Shown one piece after another: positions 1-10,041 of a stretch of 64,000 nucleotides of DNA. This stretch comes from Aquibium sp. A9E412. GTDB lineage: Bacteria; Pseudomonadota; Alphaproteobacteria; Rhizobiales; Rhizobiaceae. The position numbers and the translations under genes are program-made. How positions within the stretch are numbered: the stretch's first letter is position 1; each line of letters opens with the position of its first letter. The stretch is from assembly GCF_030398335.1 (NCBI RefSeq), contig NZ_JAOAOP010000002.1:124001-188000 (forward strand), written 5' to 3'. The notes below the pieces were generated by a model, which had not been told where the DNA came from, did not search any database, and was given only the letters and a program-made list of their open reading frames with translations.

Positions 1-13
1 GGACCGCGCGCAG

Positions 14-484
14 ATGACGGCACGCACCGCCGAAGGCGAGGTGATCGCCACCCGACACGACGACCGCAGGCTCTACGAGGGCGTGCGCACGCGGCGCGTC
101 CTGGCGTTCCTCATCGACTACGTGACGATCGGCATCCTGTTCATCCCGTTCGCCATCCTGGTCTTCCTGCTCGGCCTTCTCACGCTCGGCCTCGGCTGGT
201 TCCTGTACGGCGTGCTCGGTCCGGCGGTGGCGCTGATCTACGTCGCCATGACGCTCGGCAGCCCGCGCCAGGCCACGCTCGGCATGCGCATGACCGGCGT
301 GCGGCTGGAGCGGCTCGACGGCGGCCGCGTCGATTCCCTGCTCGCCGTCGTGCACACGGTGCTGTTCTGGGCCGGCAACGTCATCCTGACGCCGCTCATC
401 CTGCTCGCCGCGCTGGTGCTCGACCGCAAGCGCACCGTGCACGACCTGCTGCTCGGCACCGTTGTCACCCGCGCCGACCGCTAG
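14..484 (+). CDS. RDD family integral membrane protein
   Basis: Small membrane protein of 156 residues. The RDD signature is visible: Arg-Arg near residue 28, then Asp at about 35 in the first hydrophobic segment (FLIDYVTIG). A hydrophobic hairpin follows at about residues 40-80, and a third segment at about 110-135 precedes a basic DRKRTVHD tail typical of the family. The RDD family has no single function; some members are linked to ion or compatible-solute transport. The ATG at 14 leaves only 13 bp of upstream sequence, so a longer start outside the window cannot be excluded. The next gene on the strand is 413 bp away, across a tandem intergenic repeat. Family assignment is firm; function is unknown. 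Confidence 0.85.
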   Translation: MTARTAEGEVIATRHDDRRLYEGVRTRRVLAFLIDYVTIGILFIPFAILVFLLGLLTLGLGWFLYGVLGPAVALIYVAMTLGSPRQATLGMRMTGVRLERLDGGRVDSLLAVVHTVLFWAGNVILTPLILLAALVLDRKRTVHDLLLGTVVTRADR

Positions 485-689
485 CGCCGCTCTGCGTTTC
501 ACGGAATCGCAGATCGGCTCTAACGCGTTGTTTTCACGCGTTTTCCGAACGGCGAAACGGTTTCCACTTCGCCTGGAAACGCTATAGCGCCGCTCTGCCT
601 ATCGCGGAAGCGCAGACCGGCACCAAGCTATTGTCTTGACGCGTTTGCGGACGGCGAGCCGGCGTCCACTTCGCCCGGAAACGCCATAG
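482..689. repeat. Tandem pair of about 103-bp intergenic repeats
   Basis: Two diverged copies lie head to tail, 482-584 and 585-689. Each opens with TAGCGCCGCTCTGC and closes with CCACTTCGCC-GGAAACGC. The first copy begins at the RDD stop codon. A third copy lies in inverse orientation at 31395-31498. This resembles the dispersed non-coding intergenic repeats common in Hyphomicrobiales genomes. The rest of the gene-free stretch (690-897) shows no convincing gene; ORFs there look like frame artefacts of G+C-rich DNA. Confidence 0.75.
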
Positions 690-897
690 ACGGCAGCGGC
701 GCGACGCCGTTTGCCGTCTCGCGGCCCCGCGCCGCCCATGCTGCGCCTCGGCGCGCCGGCGGAACGGTTTTCCGCCGCCGCCGCGCCAGGCGCAAGCGCC
801 CTGCCCCGCACGCCCCATCCTCGGCCAAGAACGGTCTTGCGGCCGCTCCGCCCGGCAGTATGCTCGCGGCCAATCGAGGGGCGGCGGCAGCACCGGC

Positions 898-2739
898 ATG
901 GCGGACATCCACCTGTGGGCGACCTATCTGATCATCGTCGGCACGATGGTCGGCTATGCCAGCGAGCGCCTGTCGCTCGAGATGGTGGCGCTCGGCGGGC
1001 TGGTCGCTTTCCTCGCCCTGTTCACCCTGGTGCCCTATGACGGGGCGGCCTACGGCCCGCTCGGACCGGCGGAGCTGCTCGCCGGTTTCGCCAACCCGGC
1101 GCTGGCCACCGTTCTGGCGCTGCTGATCGTCGGCCAGGGGCTGTTCGCCACCGACGCGATGGACGGCCCGGCGCGCATGATCGCGCGGCTGGCCGGCGGC
1201 TCGACGGCGCGCACCATGGTGATCACGCTCCTGGCGGCGGCGGCGCTGAGCGCGGTGCTCAACAACACGCCCGTGGTGGTGATCTTCATCCCCGTCCTGA
1301 CCGTGCTCGCCGCGCAGCGCAACTTCGCCCTGTCGAAGGCGCTGATGCCGCTGTCCTTCCTGTCGATCCTCGGCGGCATGACGACGCTGATCGGCTCGTC
1401 GACCAACCTGCTGGTCGCCGGCGTGGCGGCGGGCGCGGGCATCGAGATCGGCTTCTTCGACATCACCGTGCCGGGGCTCATCCTGGCGGCGGCCGGCGCG
1501 GCCTACGTCATCGGCCTGATGCCGCGCATCCTGCGCGACCGCGGCAGCACGCAGGCCTTCCGCCGGCTGCAGTCGGGCACCCAGTTCATCGGCGAGATCC
1601 GGCTCGGGCCGCGCCATCCCTTCCTCAACATCGAATCGCGCGCCGGCCTGTTTCCCGGCCTCGGCGAGATGACGCCGCGGCTCATCGTGCGGCGCGGCAT
1701 CCGCTTCTATCCGCCGTTCGAGAACCTCGTCCTGTCGGAGGGCGACCGGCTGGTGTTCAGCGCCACGCGGCAGGCGGTGATGCAGGCGCTGTCGCGCGGG
1801 GCGGCGCGCGCCGGCGGCAGCGAGGCGGCCGAGCCGGAGCAAGCGGTGGAGGCGCAGGCCGCCGCCGCGGGTCCGCCGGGAGCCGACTACAACGTGGCCG
1901 AGGCGGTCATCCCGCCCGGCTCGCGCCACGCCGGCCGCACCATCCGCAACGCCGGCGTCGAGACGCTGCACGGCGTCGACATGCTGGGCGTGCAGCGCAA
2001 GAGCCGCATGGGCCGCCAGCCGCTGTCGGAAATCCGCCTCGAGCCGGGCGACACCATCCTGATCGGCGGCACGGACAAGGCCTTCCAGGACCTGCGCGAA
2101 AGCCACGACCTGCTGGTGCTGGAGTGGTCGGCCGAGCCGGTGCGGCAGTGGCGCAAGGCATGGATCGCGTCGGCCATCTTCGTGGCCATCGTGGCGCTGG
2201 CCGCCTTCGAGGTGGTGCCGATCGCGGCGGCGGCGATCGCCGGCGCCTTCGCCATGATCGCGACCGGTTGCCTGACGCTGCCGCAGGCCAGCCGCGCCTT
2301 CGACCAGCAGATCTTCCTGCTGGTCGGCTCGGCGATCGCCATGGCGACGGCGCTCGAGCACACCGGCGGCGCGGCGCTGATCGCCGACACCGCCGTGCGG
2401 CTGCTCGACGGCCAGAGCGCGGCGGTGATGCTGTCGGGCTACTTCCTCGTCGTCGCGGTGCTGACCAACATCCTGTCGAACAACGCGACCGCCGTCCTGT
2501 TCACGCCGATCGGGCTCGGCATCGCGGCGGCGGCCGGCGCGCCGGGCGAGGCCTTCGTCGCGGCGACGATCTTCGCCGCCAACGCCTCCTTCGCCACGCC
2601 GATCGGCTACCAGACCAACCTCCTGGTGATGGGGCCCGGTCACTACGCGTTCGGCGATTTCGTCAAGGCGGGGGTGCCGCTGGTGGCGATAATGTGGTTG
2701 ACGTTTTCGCTCGTCGGGCCATGGTATTATGGGCTTTGA
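898..2739 (+). CDS. SLC13/DASS-type permease with two TrkA-C (RCK_C) domains
   Basis: Inner-membrane anion permease of 613 residues, of the type annotated as SLC13 family permease. An N-terminal transmembrane bundle (about 1-210) contains LNNTPVV at 121. A cytoplasmic insert (about 215-415) carries two RCK_C-like domains, with an Ala/Glu-rich linker near 300-325. A C-terminal bundle (about 420-613) contains SNNATAV at 527. The paired NNTP/NNAT signatures mark the two inverted repeats of the family. Substrates of relatives include dicarboxylates, sulfate and other anions; RCK_C domains usually bind small regulatory ligands. The substrate cannot be read from sequence. It ends 21 bp before bpt and may be co-transcribed with it. 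Confidence 0.88.
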   Translation: MADIHLWATYLIIVGTMVGYASERLSLEMVALGGLVAFLALFTLVPYDGAAYGPLGPAELLAGFANPALATVLALLIVGQGLFATDAMDGPARMIARLAGGSTARTMVITLLAAAALSAVLNNTPVVVIFIPVLTVLAAQRNFALSKALMPLSFLSILGGMTTLIGSSTNLLVAGVAAGAGIEIGFFDITVPGLILAAAGAAYVIGLMPRILRDRGSTQAFRRLQSGTQFIGEIRLGPRHPFLNIESRAGLFPGLGEMTPRLIVRRGIRFYPPFENLVLSEGDRLVFSATRQAVMQALSRGAARAGGSEAAEPEQAVEAQAAAAGPPGADYNVAEAVIPPGSRHAGRTIRNAGVETLHGVDMLGVQRKSRMGRQPLSEIRLEPGDTILIGGTDKAFQDLRESHDLLVLEWSAEPVRQWRKAWIASAIFVAIVALAAFEVVPIAAAAIAGAFAMIATGCLTLPQASRAFDQQIFLLVGSAIAMATALEHTGGAALIADTAVRLLDGQSAAVMLSGYFLVVAVLTNILSNNATAVLFTPIGLGIAAAAGAPGEAFVAATIFAANASFATPIGYQTNLLVMGPGHYAFGDFVKAGVPLVAIMWLTFSLVGPWYYGL

Positions 2740-2760
2740 CGCAAGACGCAGCCGCCGCCG

Positions 2761-3507
2761 ATGACCCAGCATCCGACCCAGTCGCCACAGTTCTTCCTCA
2801 CCGCGCCCTCGCCCTGCCCCTATCTGGAGGGGCAGTACGAGCGCAAGGTGTTCACGCATCTGGTGGGCGACAAGGCGCCGGAGCTCAACGACCTGCTGAC
2901 CCAGGGCGGCTTCCGCCGGTCGCAGAACATCGCCTACCGGCCGGCCTGCGAGACCTGCCGGGCCTGCGTGTCGGTGCGCATCCTGGCCGACCGGTTCGAG
3001 CCGACGCGCAACATGAAGCGGGTGATGAGCCGCAACGCCGACCTGATCGGCACGGTCTACGACGCAGAGCCGTCCACCGAGCAGTATTCGCTGTTCCGCA
3101 GCTATCTCGACAACCGCCACCGGCGCGGCGGCATGTCGGACATGACCGTGCTCGACTACGCGATGATGGTCGAGGACACGCATGTCGAGACGAAGGTCAT
3201 CGAGTACCGGCGCCGCGGGCCCGACTCCTTCGTCACCGGCAAGGGCAGCGGCGAGCTCGTCGCCGTGGCGCTCACCGACATGATGGCCGACGGCCTGTCG
3301 ATGGTCTATTCCTTCTTCGATCCGGAGGCCGAGGACCGCTCGCTCGGCACCTACATGATCCTCGACCACATCGAGCGGGCGCGCCAGGCCGGGCTGCCCC
3401 ATGTCTATCTCGGCTACTGGGTCAACGGCTCGCGCAAGATGGCCTATAAGGTCCGCTTCAAGCCGCAGGAGCATCTCGGCCCGCGCGGCTGGGAACGCGT
3501 CGACTGA
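2761..3507 (+). CDS. bpt: Aspartate/glutamate leucyltransferase (arginyltransferase family)
   Basis: Aminoacyl-tRNA-protein transferase of 248 residues, the usual length for bacterial Bpt. It transfers leucine from Leu-tRNA to N-terminal Asp or Glu, creating N-degrons for ClpS/ClpAP. The N-terminal ATE domain has the conserved cysteines C19, C63, C66 and C69 (PACETCRAC). The C-terminal GNAT-like domain has the family motifs [14 protein letters not shown] and YLGYWV near residue 220. Bacterial members of this fold use leucine whereas eukaryotic ATE1 uses arginine, so the annotation follows Bpt. The gene sits 21 bp after the SLC13 permease. No clpS or clpA is in the window. Confidence 0.93.
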   Translation: MTQHPTQSPQFFLTAPSPCPYLEGQYERKVFTHLVGDKAPELNDLLTQGGFRRSQNIAYRPACETCRACVSVRILADRFEPTRNMKRVMSRNADLIGTVYDAEPSTEQYSLFRSYLDNRHRRGGMSDMTVLDYAMMVEDTHVETKVIEYRRRGPDSFVTGKGSGELVAVALTDMMADGLSMVYSFFDPEAEDRSLGTYMILDHIERARQAGLPHVYLGYWVNGSRKMAYKVRFKPQEHLGPRGWERVD

Positions 3508-3571
3508 CCGCCCGGCGACACCCTCCACACCCCGCCGCCCGTGCCGGCGCCGCGCGCGGAGCCCGATCGCC

Positions 3572-4471
3572 GTGTCCAGCCTCGACAGAAACCATGCCAA
3601 GGGCCTGGCGCTGACCGCCATCGGCGGCCTGACGCTGACCATCGACATCCCGCTGATCCGGCTGGCCGACGGCGACAAGTGGTCGATCCTGATGGTGCGC
3701 AGCGGCCTGACGGTGACGGTGGCGCTGATGGCGTGGTTCGTCATGCGCCGGCTCGCCGGCCGCGCGCCGCCGCTGGTGCCGGGCCGCGCGGGCCTGGCGG
3801 TGGCGGCGCTCTACGCGCTGTCGGCGCTGACCTTCATCACCGCCGTCTACAACACCTCGACGGCCAACCTCGTCTTCATGCTCGCCTTCAACTCGATGTT
3901 CGCCGCGCTGCTGTCGTGGATCTTCCTGAAGGAGCAGCCGCGGCCGGCCACGCTGATGGCGATGGCGGCGATGCTCGTCGGCGTCACCATCATCGTCGGC
4001 GACAGCATCGGCACCGGCAACCTGTTCGGCGACGTGATGGCGCTGGCCGCCGCCTTCATGCTGGCGGCCGCGATCACCATCACGCGCGGCAGCGGCAAGG
4101 AGATGGGCTTCGCCTCGCTGGTGGCGGTGGCGCTGCCCTTTCTGGTCGCGGCGGTCATGGTCGGCCAGAGCGGCTTCCGCATCGACGCGCCGCTGTGGAT
4201 CGTGCTCAACGGCGCCGTCATCATACCGGTGTCCTTCTTCTGCCTGGCGACGGGGCCGCGCTACATCTCCGCCCCCGAGGTGGCGATGTTCTACCTGCTG
4301 GAGACAGTGCTGGCGCCGGTCTGGGTGTGGCTGATCTTCCGCGAGATGCCGAGCACGCAGAGCCTGATCGGCGGCACCATCCTGGTGTCGGCGCTGGTCA
4401 GCCATTCGTTGTGGCAGCTTAACGCCGGGCGCCGGCGGCGCGCCGCCGGCGCGCCGCGCCATCCGCCGTGA
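3572..4471 (+). CDS. DMT-superfamily (EamA) transporter
   Basis: Inner-membrane permease of about 299 residues with ten hydrophobic segments in two EamA repeats (about 10-140 and 150-285). An inter-repeat signature lies at about FLKEQPRPATL, and the C-terminal repeat carries FREMPSTQSLIGG. EamA proteins export amino acids and other small metabolites; substrate unknown. The GTG at 3572 (VSSLDRNHAKG) is preferred because the longer reading frame upstream is Arg/Ser-rich low-complexity sequence overlapping bpt. Its stop is 4 bp from the convergent stop of the CHAD gene, leaving no room for a separate terminator. Confidence 0.87.
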   Translation: MSSLDRNHAKGLALTAIGGLTLTIDIPLIRLADGDKWSILMVRSGLTVTVALMAWFVMRRLAGRAPPLVPGRAGLAVAALYALSALTFITAVYNTSTANLVFMLAFNSMFAALLSWIFLKEQPRPATLMAMAAMLVGVTIIVGDSIGTGNLFGDVMALAAAFMLAAAITITRGSGKEMGFASLVAVALPFLVAAVMVGQSGFRIDAPLWIVLNGAVIIPVSFFCLATGPRYISAPEVAMFYLLETVLAPVWVWLIFREMPSTQSLIGGTILVSALVSHSLWQLNAGRRRRAAGAPRHPP

Positions 4472-4475
4472 CGGC

Positions 4476-5417
4476 TCAGGCGGCAAGGCCGTGCACGGCG
4501 CGCCCGTGGTGGCGGCGCCAGGCGGCCCAGTAGCCGGCCCAGCGGGCGACCAGCGCGTCGGTCTCCTCGGCCAGCAGCATGTCGCCGAGGGCGAAGGCAT
4601 CGGCAGCGAGACCCGCCTGGCGGCGCGCCAGAAGCCCGGCGAACGCCTCGCGCCGGGCGCGGTCGTCGAGGCCCGTCTCGGGCGGCGGCGAAGCGGCGAG
4701 GCCGAGCGTCTCGGCGAGCACGGCGAGGTCGTGATGGTCGCCGAGACGGTCCGACAACGCATGCGCGGCGCGGGCATGCGCCTTCATCGCCTTCGGCCAG
4801 CAGCCGTTGAGCAGGCGGGCGTGGTACCAGTGATACTTCACGCGCTTGCGCCACGCATGCATGCGCGCCGCGTCGCCGTCCTTGCGGGCCCGCTTCATCG
4901 CCTTGACGGCGCGGCGGTGCGTCTTGGCCAGGCCGCCGGCCGCCGCGTCGAAGCCGCCGGTGTCGAGCGCCCAGCCACCGGCGCGCTCGCGCACGGCCGC
5001 AAGCCGCGCGCGCGTGTCGGCCAGCGCGCCGGCCGCATCGATCTCCGCCCGGCCGAGCCGATGGCGCTCGACAAGCCATGCGCGCAACTCGGCAAACGCC
5101 GCCTCGTCGACCTCGTCGGCGAAATGCGCCATCAGCCCGTCGAAGGTCTCGATCGCGGCGGCCGCATCGCGCACCGGCGCCAGCAGCCGGGCCGCATCGC
5201 GCAGCGCGGCGTTCTCGCGCCGGTAGCCGGCGAAGGCGGGCCGCACGAGGCGCACGAGACCACGCAGCTTCTTGCATCGCTTGCGCACGGCATGCACGGT
5301 CTCGTCGAAGCTGGACGCGTCGTCCGCCTCGGCCAGCGCCCGGTCGAGCTGGTCGCACGCCACGCGGCGCAGCCCCGCCTCGAGCGAGGCGTCTTCACGG
5401 GTGAAGCGATAGCTCAT
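4476..5417 (-). CDS. CHAD domain-containing protein
   Basis: All-helical protein of 313 residues covering one CHAD domain. The domain is rich in conserved basic and histidine residues, e.g. VHAVRKRCKKLRGLVR near residue 43 and MHAWRKRVKYHWYH near 190; these repeats line the basic pore. CHAD domains have been shown to bind inorganic polyphosphate, so a role with polyphosphate granules or stress is likely but inferred. There is no fused CYTH domain. Start: ATG 5417 with GGAG at good spacing. A sigma-EcfG-like promoter lies 28-52 bp upstream, suggesting membership of the general stress regulon. The ppx-ppk genes are 13 kb away. Confidence 0.88.
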   Translation of the reverse strand: MSYRFTREDASLEAGLRRVACDQLDRALAEADDASSFDETVHAVRKRCKKLRGLVRLVRPAFAGYRRENAALRDAARLLAPVRDAAAAIETFDGLMAHFADEVDEAAFAELRAWLVERHRLGRAEIDAAGALADTRARLAAVRERAGGWALDTGGFDAAAGGLAKTHRRAVKAMKRARKDGDAARMHAWRKRVKYHWYHARLLNGCWPKAMKAHARAAHALSDRLGDHHDLAVLAETLGLAASPPPETGLDDRARREAFAGLLARRQAGLAADAFALGDMLLAEETDALVARWAGYWAAWRRHHGRAVHGLAA

Positions 5418-5444
5418 GGGTTCTCACTCCTGCCTGGCCTCTGG

Positions 5445-5469
5445 AACGGAACGCCGCCCCGCGAGTTCC
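5445..5469 (-). promoter_or_regulatory. Candidate sigma-EcfG promoter of the CHAD gene
   Basis: On the minus strand GGAAC (5469-5465) is followed after exactly 16 bp by CGTT (5448-5445). This matches the alphaproteobacterial general-stress consensus GGAAC-N16/17-CGTT. The -10 element ends 27 bp before the CHAD start codon, a normal promoter distance. Confidence 0.6.
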
Positions 5470-5621
5470 CGCCCCATGGATGATGATGCTGAAACGCCGC
5501 CGGCGGCGGCCGGCGCGAGGGGGGCGGCCGGGCCGTGCGGCCGGGCCGGACCGGGACGTGCCGTCTCCACCCCTCCCCGCGCGCCGAAAGGAACCGCCGC
5601 GGCGCGGGCCGGGAGCGGCGG

Positions 5622-6638
<1,017 letters not shown>

Positions 6639-6654
6639 GCCGCGGCGCCGGCGG

Positions 6655-8913
6655 TCAGCCGAACTTGCCGGTGCGCGGGAAGCCCTTGGGCGCCATGCGC
6701 CCGGCGGTGGCGCGCGTGGCGCGCCACTCGGCGAGCTCGGCGGCGCTGCGCGAATGGGTGCGCTCGGCCGAATCCTGCCAGGTGAGGCCCTCCTCGAGGG
6801 CGAAGGTCTTGACGTCCGACACGCCGCCGTCGCGGTAGCGCTGCAGCCGCACCCCCTTGCCGCGCGTCATCTCCGGCACCTCGGAGAGCGGGAAGACCAG
6901 CAGCTTGCGGTTCTGGCCGACGATCGCCACGTGGTCGCCCGACACCGGCACGCAGAACGCCGCCTCGTCGGGCGCGCGCACGTTCATCACCTGCTTGCCC
7001 TTGCGGGTGTTGGCGACGACGTCCTTCTCGGCCACCACGAAGCCGTTGCCGGCATGCGAGACGACCAGCCGGCGGCGCTCCGGATCATGCGCGAAGGCGG
7101 TGACGATCGCCTGGTCGTTGTCCATGTCGACCATCAGGCGCACCGGCTCGCCGTGGCCGCGGCCGCCCGGCAGCCGGTCGGCGCCCAGCGTGTAGACCTT
7201 GCCGCCGGTGGTGAACAGCAGCACCTTGTCGGTGGTCTGGGCGTGGAAAGCGCATTTCAGCGCGTCGCCCTCCTTGAAGGCGAGCGTGGAAAAGTCGCCG
7301 AGATGGCCCTTGAGGGCGCGCAGCCAGCCCTTCTGCGACACGACCACGGTGATCGGCTCGCGCTCGACCAGCGCCTGCTGCACGTCCTCGATGTCGTGCG
7401 CGGGGGCGGCGCCGAAGGTGGTGCGGCGCGGCCCGAGCAGCGGGTCGCCCTCGGCCGAGAAGCGATCGCCGACCTTGGCGATCTCCCAGCGCACCGTCTT
7501 CCACTGCCGCGCCTCGGAGCCGAGCAGGCCCTCGATCTGCGTCTTCTCCTCGCTGAGCGCGTCGAACTCCTTGCGGATCTCGAACTCCTCGAGCTTGCGC
7601 AGCGCGCGCAGGCGCATGTTGAGGATCGCCTCGGCCTGGGTGTCGGTGAGCGAGAAGCGCGCCATCATCACCGGCTTGGGCTCGTCCTCCTCGCGGATGA
7701 TGCGGATCACCTCGTCGATGTTGAGATAGGCGATCAGGTAGCCCGACAGGATCTCGAGCCGCCGCTCGATCTCGGCCAGCCGGTGGCGCGAGCGGCGCAG
7801 CAGCACCTCGCGGCGGTGGTCGAGCCACTCGCGCAGCACGCCCTTGAGCGACTGCACGCCGGGCACCCGGCCGTGCGACAGCACGTTCATGTTGAGCGGG
7901 AAGCGCGTCTCCAGCTCGGTCAGCCGGAACAGCGATTCCATCATCAGGTCGGGATCGACGGCGCGGCTCTTGGGCACCAGCACGATGCGCACGTCCTCCG
8001 CGCTCTCGTCGCGGATGTCGTCGACCAGCGGCAGCCGGCGGGCGAGGATCAGCTCGGCGATCTTCTCGATCAGCCGCGCCTTCTGCACGCCGTAGGGGAT
8101 CTCGGTGACCACCGCGTTCCAGGTGCCGCGGCCCTGATCCTCGCGGTTCCAGCGCGCGCGCAGGCGGAAGCCGCCGCGGCCGGTCTCGTAGGCCTCGCGC
8201 ATGGAGGCGGCGCTCTCGACCAGGATGCCGCCGGTCGGGAAGTCCGGCCCCTTGACGAAGTCGAGCAGGCGGGCGACCGGCGCCTCGGGATCGTCGATCA
8301 GCGCGACGGCCGCCGCGCACAGCTCGGCCACGTTGTGCGGCGGGATCGAGGTCGCCATGCCGACGGCGATGCCCGACGAGCCGTTGGCCAAAAGGTTGGG
8401 GAAGGCGCCGGGCAGCACGGCCGGCTCCCGGTCCTCGTCGTTATAGGTCGGGCGGAAATCGACCGCGTCCTCGGTAATGCCCTCCAGCAGCAGGGTCGCC
8501 ACCTCGGTCATGCGCGCCTCGGTGTAGCGCATGGCCGCGGCGTTATCGCCGTCGATGTTGCCGAAATTGCCCTGGCCGTCGACCAGCGGGTAGCGCATGG
8601 CGAAGGGCTGCGCCAGACGCACCAGCGCGTCGTAGATCGACTGGTCGCCGTGCGGATGGAACTTGCCCATCACCTCGCCGACGATGCGCGCGCATTTGGC
8701 GAAGCCCTGGTCCGGGTTGAGGCGCAGCAGCCGCATGGCGTGCATGATGCGCCGGTGGACCGGCTTCAGGCCGTCGCGCACGTCGGGCAGCGCGCGGTGC
8801 ATGATGGTCGACAGCGCGTAGGCGAGGTAGCGCTCCTCGAGCGCCTTCTTCAGATCGACCGGCTCGACGCCGTCGTCATCCCCCTCGCCGGGCGGCAGCA
8901 GGCTCTTTCCCAT
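6655..8913 (-). CDS. parC: DNA topoisomerase IV subunit A
   Basis: A-subunit of the type IIA enzyme that decatenates replicated chromosomes, 752 residues, typical of alphaproteobacterial ParC. The winged-helix/tower N-terminal half carries the catalytic tyrosine Y130 in [13 protein letters not shown] coiled-coil segment follows at about 360-490. The C-terminal half forms a reduced beta-pinwheel with degenerate blade motifs (e.g. [20 protein letters not shown]). GyrA has an extra blade and a GyrA box, not seen here. At the quinolone-contact segment [10 protein letters not shown], Gln91 occupies the place of Ser80 of E. coli ParC. The gene stands alone with a CCGGAAG ribosome site before ATG 8913. 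Confidence 0.95.
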   Translation of the reverse strand: MGKSLLPPGEGDDDGVEPVDLKKALEERYLAYALSTIMHRALPDVRDGLKPVHRRIMHAMRLLRLNPDQGFAKCARIVGEVMGKFHPHGDQSIYDALVRLAQPFAMRYPLVDGQGNFGNIDGDNAAAMRYTEARMTEVATLLLEGITEDAVDFRPTYNDEDREPAVLPGAFPNLLANGSSGIAVGMATSIPPHNVAELCAAAVALIDDPEAPVARLLDFVKGPDFPTGGILVESAASMREAYETGRGGFRLRARWNREDQGRGTWNAVVTEIPYGVQKARLIEKIAELILARRLPLVDDIRDESAEDVRIVLVPKSRAVDPDLMMESLFRLTELETRFPLNMNVLSHGRVPGVQSLKGVLREWLDHRREVLLRRSRHRLAEIERRLEILSGYLIAYLNIDEVIRIIREEDEPKPVMMARFSLTDTQAEAILNMRLRALRKLEEFEIRKEFDALSEEKTQIEGLLGSEARQWKTVRWEIAKVGDRFSAEGDPLLGPRRTTFGAAPAHDIEDVQQALVEREPITVVVSQKGWLRALKGHLGDFSTLAFKEGDALKCAFHAQTTDKVLLFTTGGKVYTLGADRLPGGRGHGEPVRLMVDMDNDQAIVTAFAHDPERRRLVVSHAGNGFVVAEKDVVANTRKGKQVMNVRAPDEAAFCVPVSGDHVAIVGQNRKLLVFPLSEVPEMTRGKGVRLQRYRDGGVSDVKTFALEEGLTWQDSAERTHSRSAAELAEWRATRATAGRMAPKGFPRTGKFG

Positions 8914-9016
8914 GGCTTCCGGTTAGCGGAGCGGGCGATTCGCGGCAAGGCCCGGCGGCCGTCGCCGGGCAGTCGGCGGTGGATGACGGCGGCCGCGGCC
9001 GCTTCCGGTCGCCGCC

Positions 9017-9901
9017 TCAGCGGGTGACGGCGGCCAGAAAGCGCTCGACGGCGCGCGTCGCCGCGTCGCCGGAGCGGCCGAGATGGCGGGCGATGGTGCC
9101 GTGCGTGTAGCGCCGGCCGTCGAACACGGAGACGCGCGCGCCGCGACTCTTCAGAAGGTTGGCATAGCCCTGGGTGAGCGCCCGGCGGCGCTCGCCGTTG
9201 GAGCCCGAATGCAGGAACAGGTGCGGCGGATAGCCGGAGCCCTGCCGCGCATAGGTGACCGGCGACCAGCGCACCCAGTCGCTGGGGTCGGAGCCGAAGG
9301 CATTGGCATAGGGATAGCCGAGCGAGCCGCGCATGCCGGCATAGGCGACCATGTCGTAGGCCTGCACGTCGTTGGGAATGACGCCGCGCAGGTTGCCGCC
9401 CTTCTTCTTGGCCGCCACCATGGCCACCAGATGGGCGCCGGCCGAATGGCCCATCAGCACGATGCGCTCGGGATCGCCGCCATAGCGGCGGATGTTGGCG
9501 CGCACCCAGCGCACCGCCGCCGCGACGTCCTCGACCTGGCCGTCGATGGTGGTGGCCGGCACCTTGCGGTAGTCGATCGCCACCAGCATGTAGCCGCGCG
9601 CCGTCAGCCAATCGGGCAGCGCGTAGACCTTCTTGCGGCTGCCCTTCAGCCAGCCGCCGCCATGCACGTAGATGACGACGGGCGCGCGGCGGCTGCCGAA
9701 GCTGAACAGGTTGAGGCCCGGCAGCCCGGCCTGCACGGCGCCCTTGCCGGGGGCGTGGATGTCGAGCTTGAGCCCGCGTCCGTAGCCGACGCCGTCGTGA
9801 AGCTGGGCGGCGGTCGCCGGAACGGCGAGGGCGGCGACGAGGACGAGGGCTTGCAGGATGCGGCGCAGCAGCGCGGCCGGCACGAGGCTTGCGGTCGTCA
9901 T
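9017..9901 (-). CDS. Secreted alpha/beta hydrolase (carboxylesterase, HSL-like)
   Basis: Predicted exported esterase of 294 residues. A signal peptide (about 1-32, basic LLRR then a hydrophobic core ending near ATAA) precedes an alpha/beta-hydrolase fold. The oxyanion motif HGGGW is at 80-84, the nucleophile elbow GHSAG has Ser153, and a C-terminal His lies in THGTIARHLG. The HGGGW/GHSAG pair places it near the hormone-sensitive-lipase and BD-FAE esterases. The ATG at 9901 is chosen over the in-frame upstream ATG because GGGGAGGA precedes it and the signal peptide starts there. It is divergent from the secreted protein gene at 10042. Substrate unknown. Confidence 0.85.
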   Translation of the reverse strand: MTTASLVPAALLRRILQALVLVAALAVPATAAQLHDGVGYGRGLKLDIHAPGKGAVQAGLPGLNLFSFGSRRAPVVIYVHGGGWLKGSRKKVYALPDWLTARGYMLVAIDYRKVPATTIDGQVEDVAAAVRWVRANIRRYGGDPERIVLMGHSAGAHLVAMVAAKKKGGNLRGVIPNDVQAYDMVAYAGMRGSLGYPYANAFGSDPSDWVRWSPVTYARQGSGYPPHLFLHSGSNGERRRALTQGYANLLKSRGARVSVFDGRRYTHGTIARHLGRSGDAATRAVERFLAAVTR

Positions 9902-10041
9902 GGGCGGCGAAGGGTCCTCCCCGGAACGCCGGTCCGGCGGCATTTGACAGCCCCGGGACCTGCGGTCATCTTGGCGTCTCTTTCTCGTCCGATAGCGGAT
10001 GCATACTCGCAAATCCATCGGTCTACGACAAGGATCACCCC

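Noticed and set aside
628-3744. Minus-strand ORF of 1038 codons opposite the SLC13 and bpt genes
   Set aside because: Its product is Arg/His/Ala/Gly low-complexity with no domain. It is the antisense frame of two well-recognised genes in very G+C-rich DNA, where stop codons are rare.
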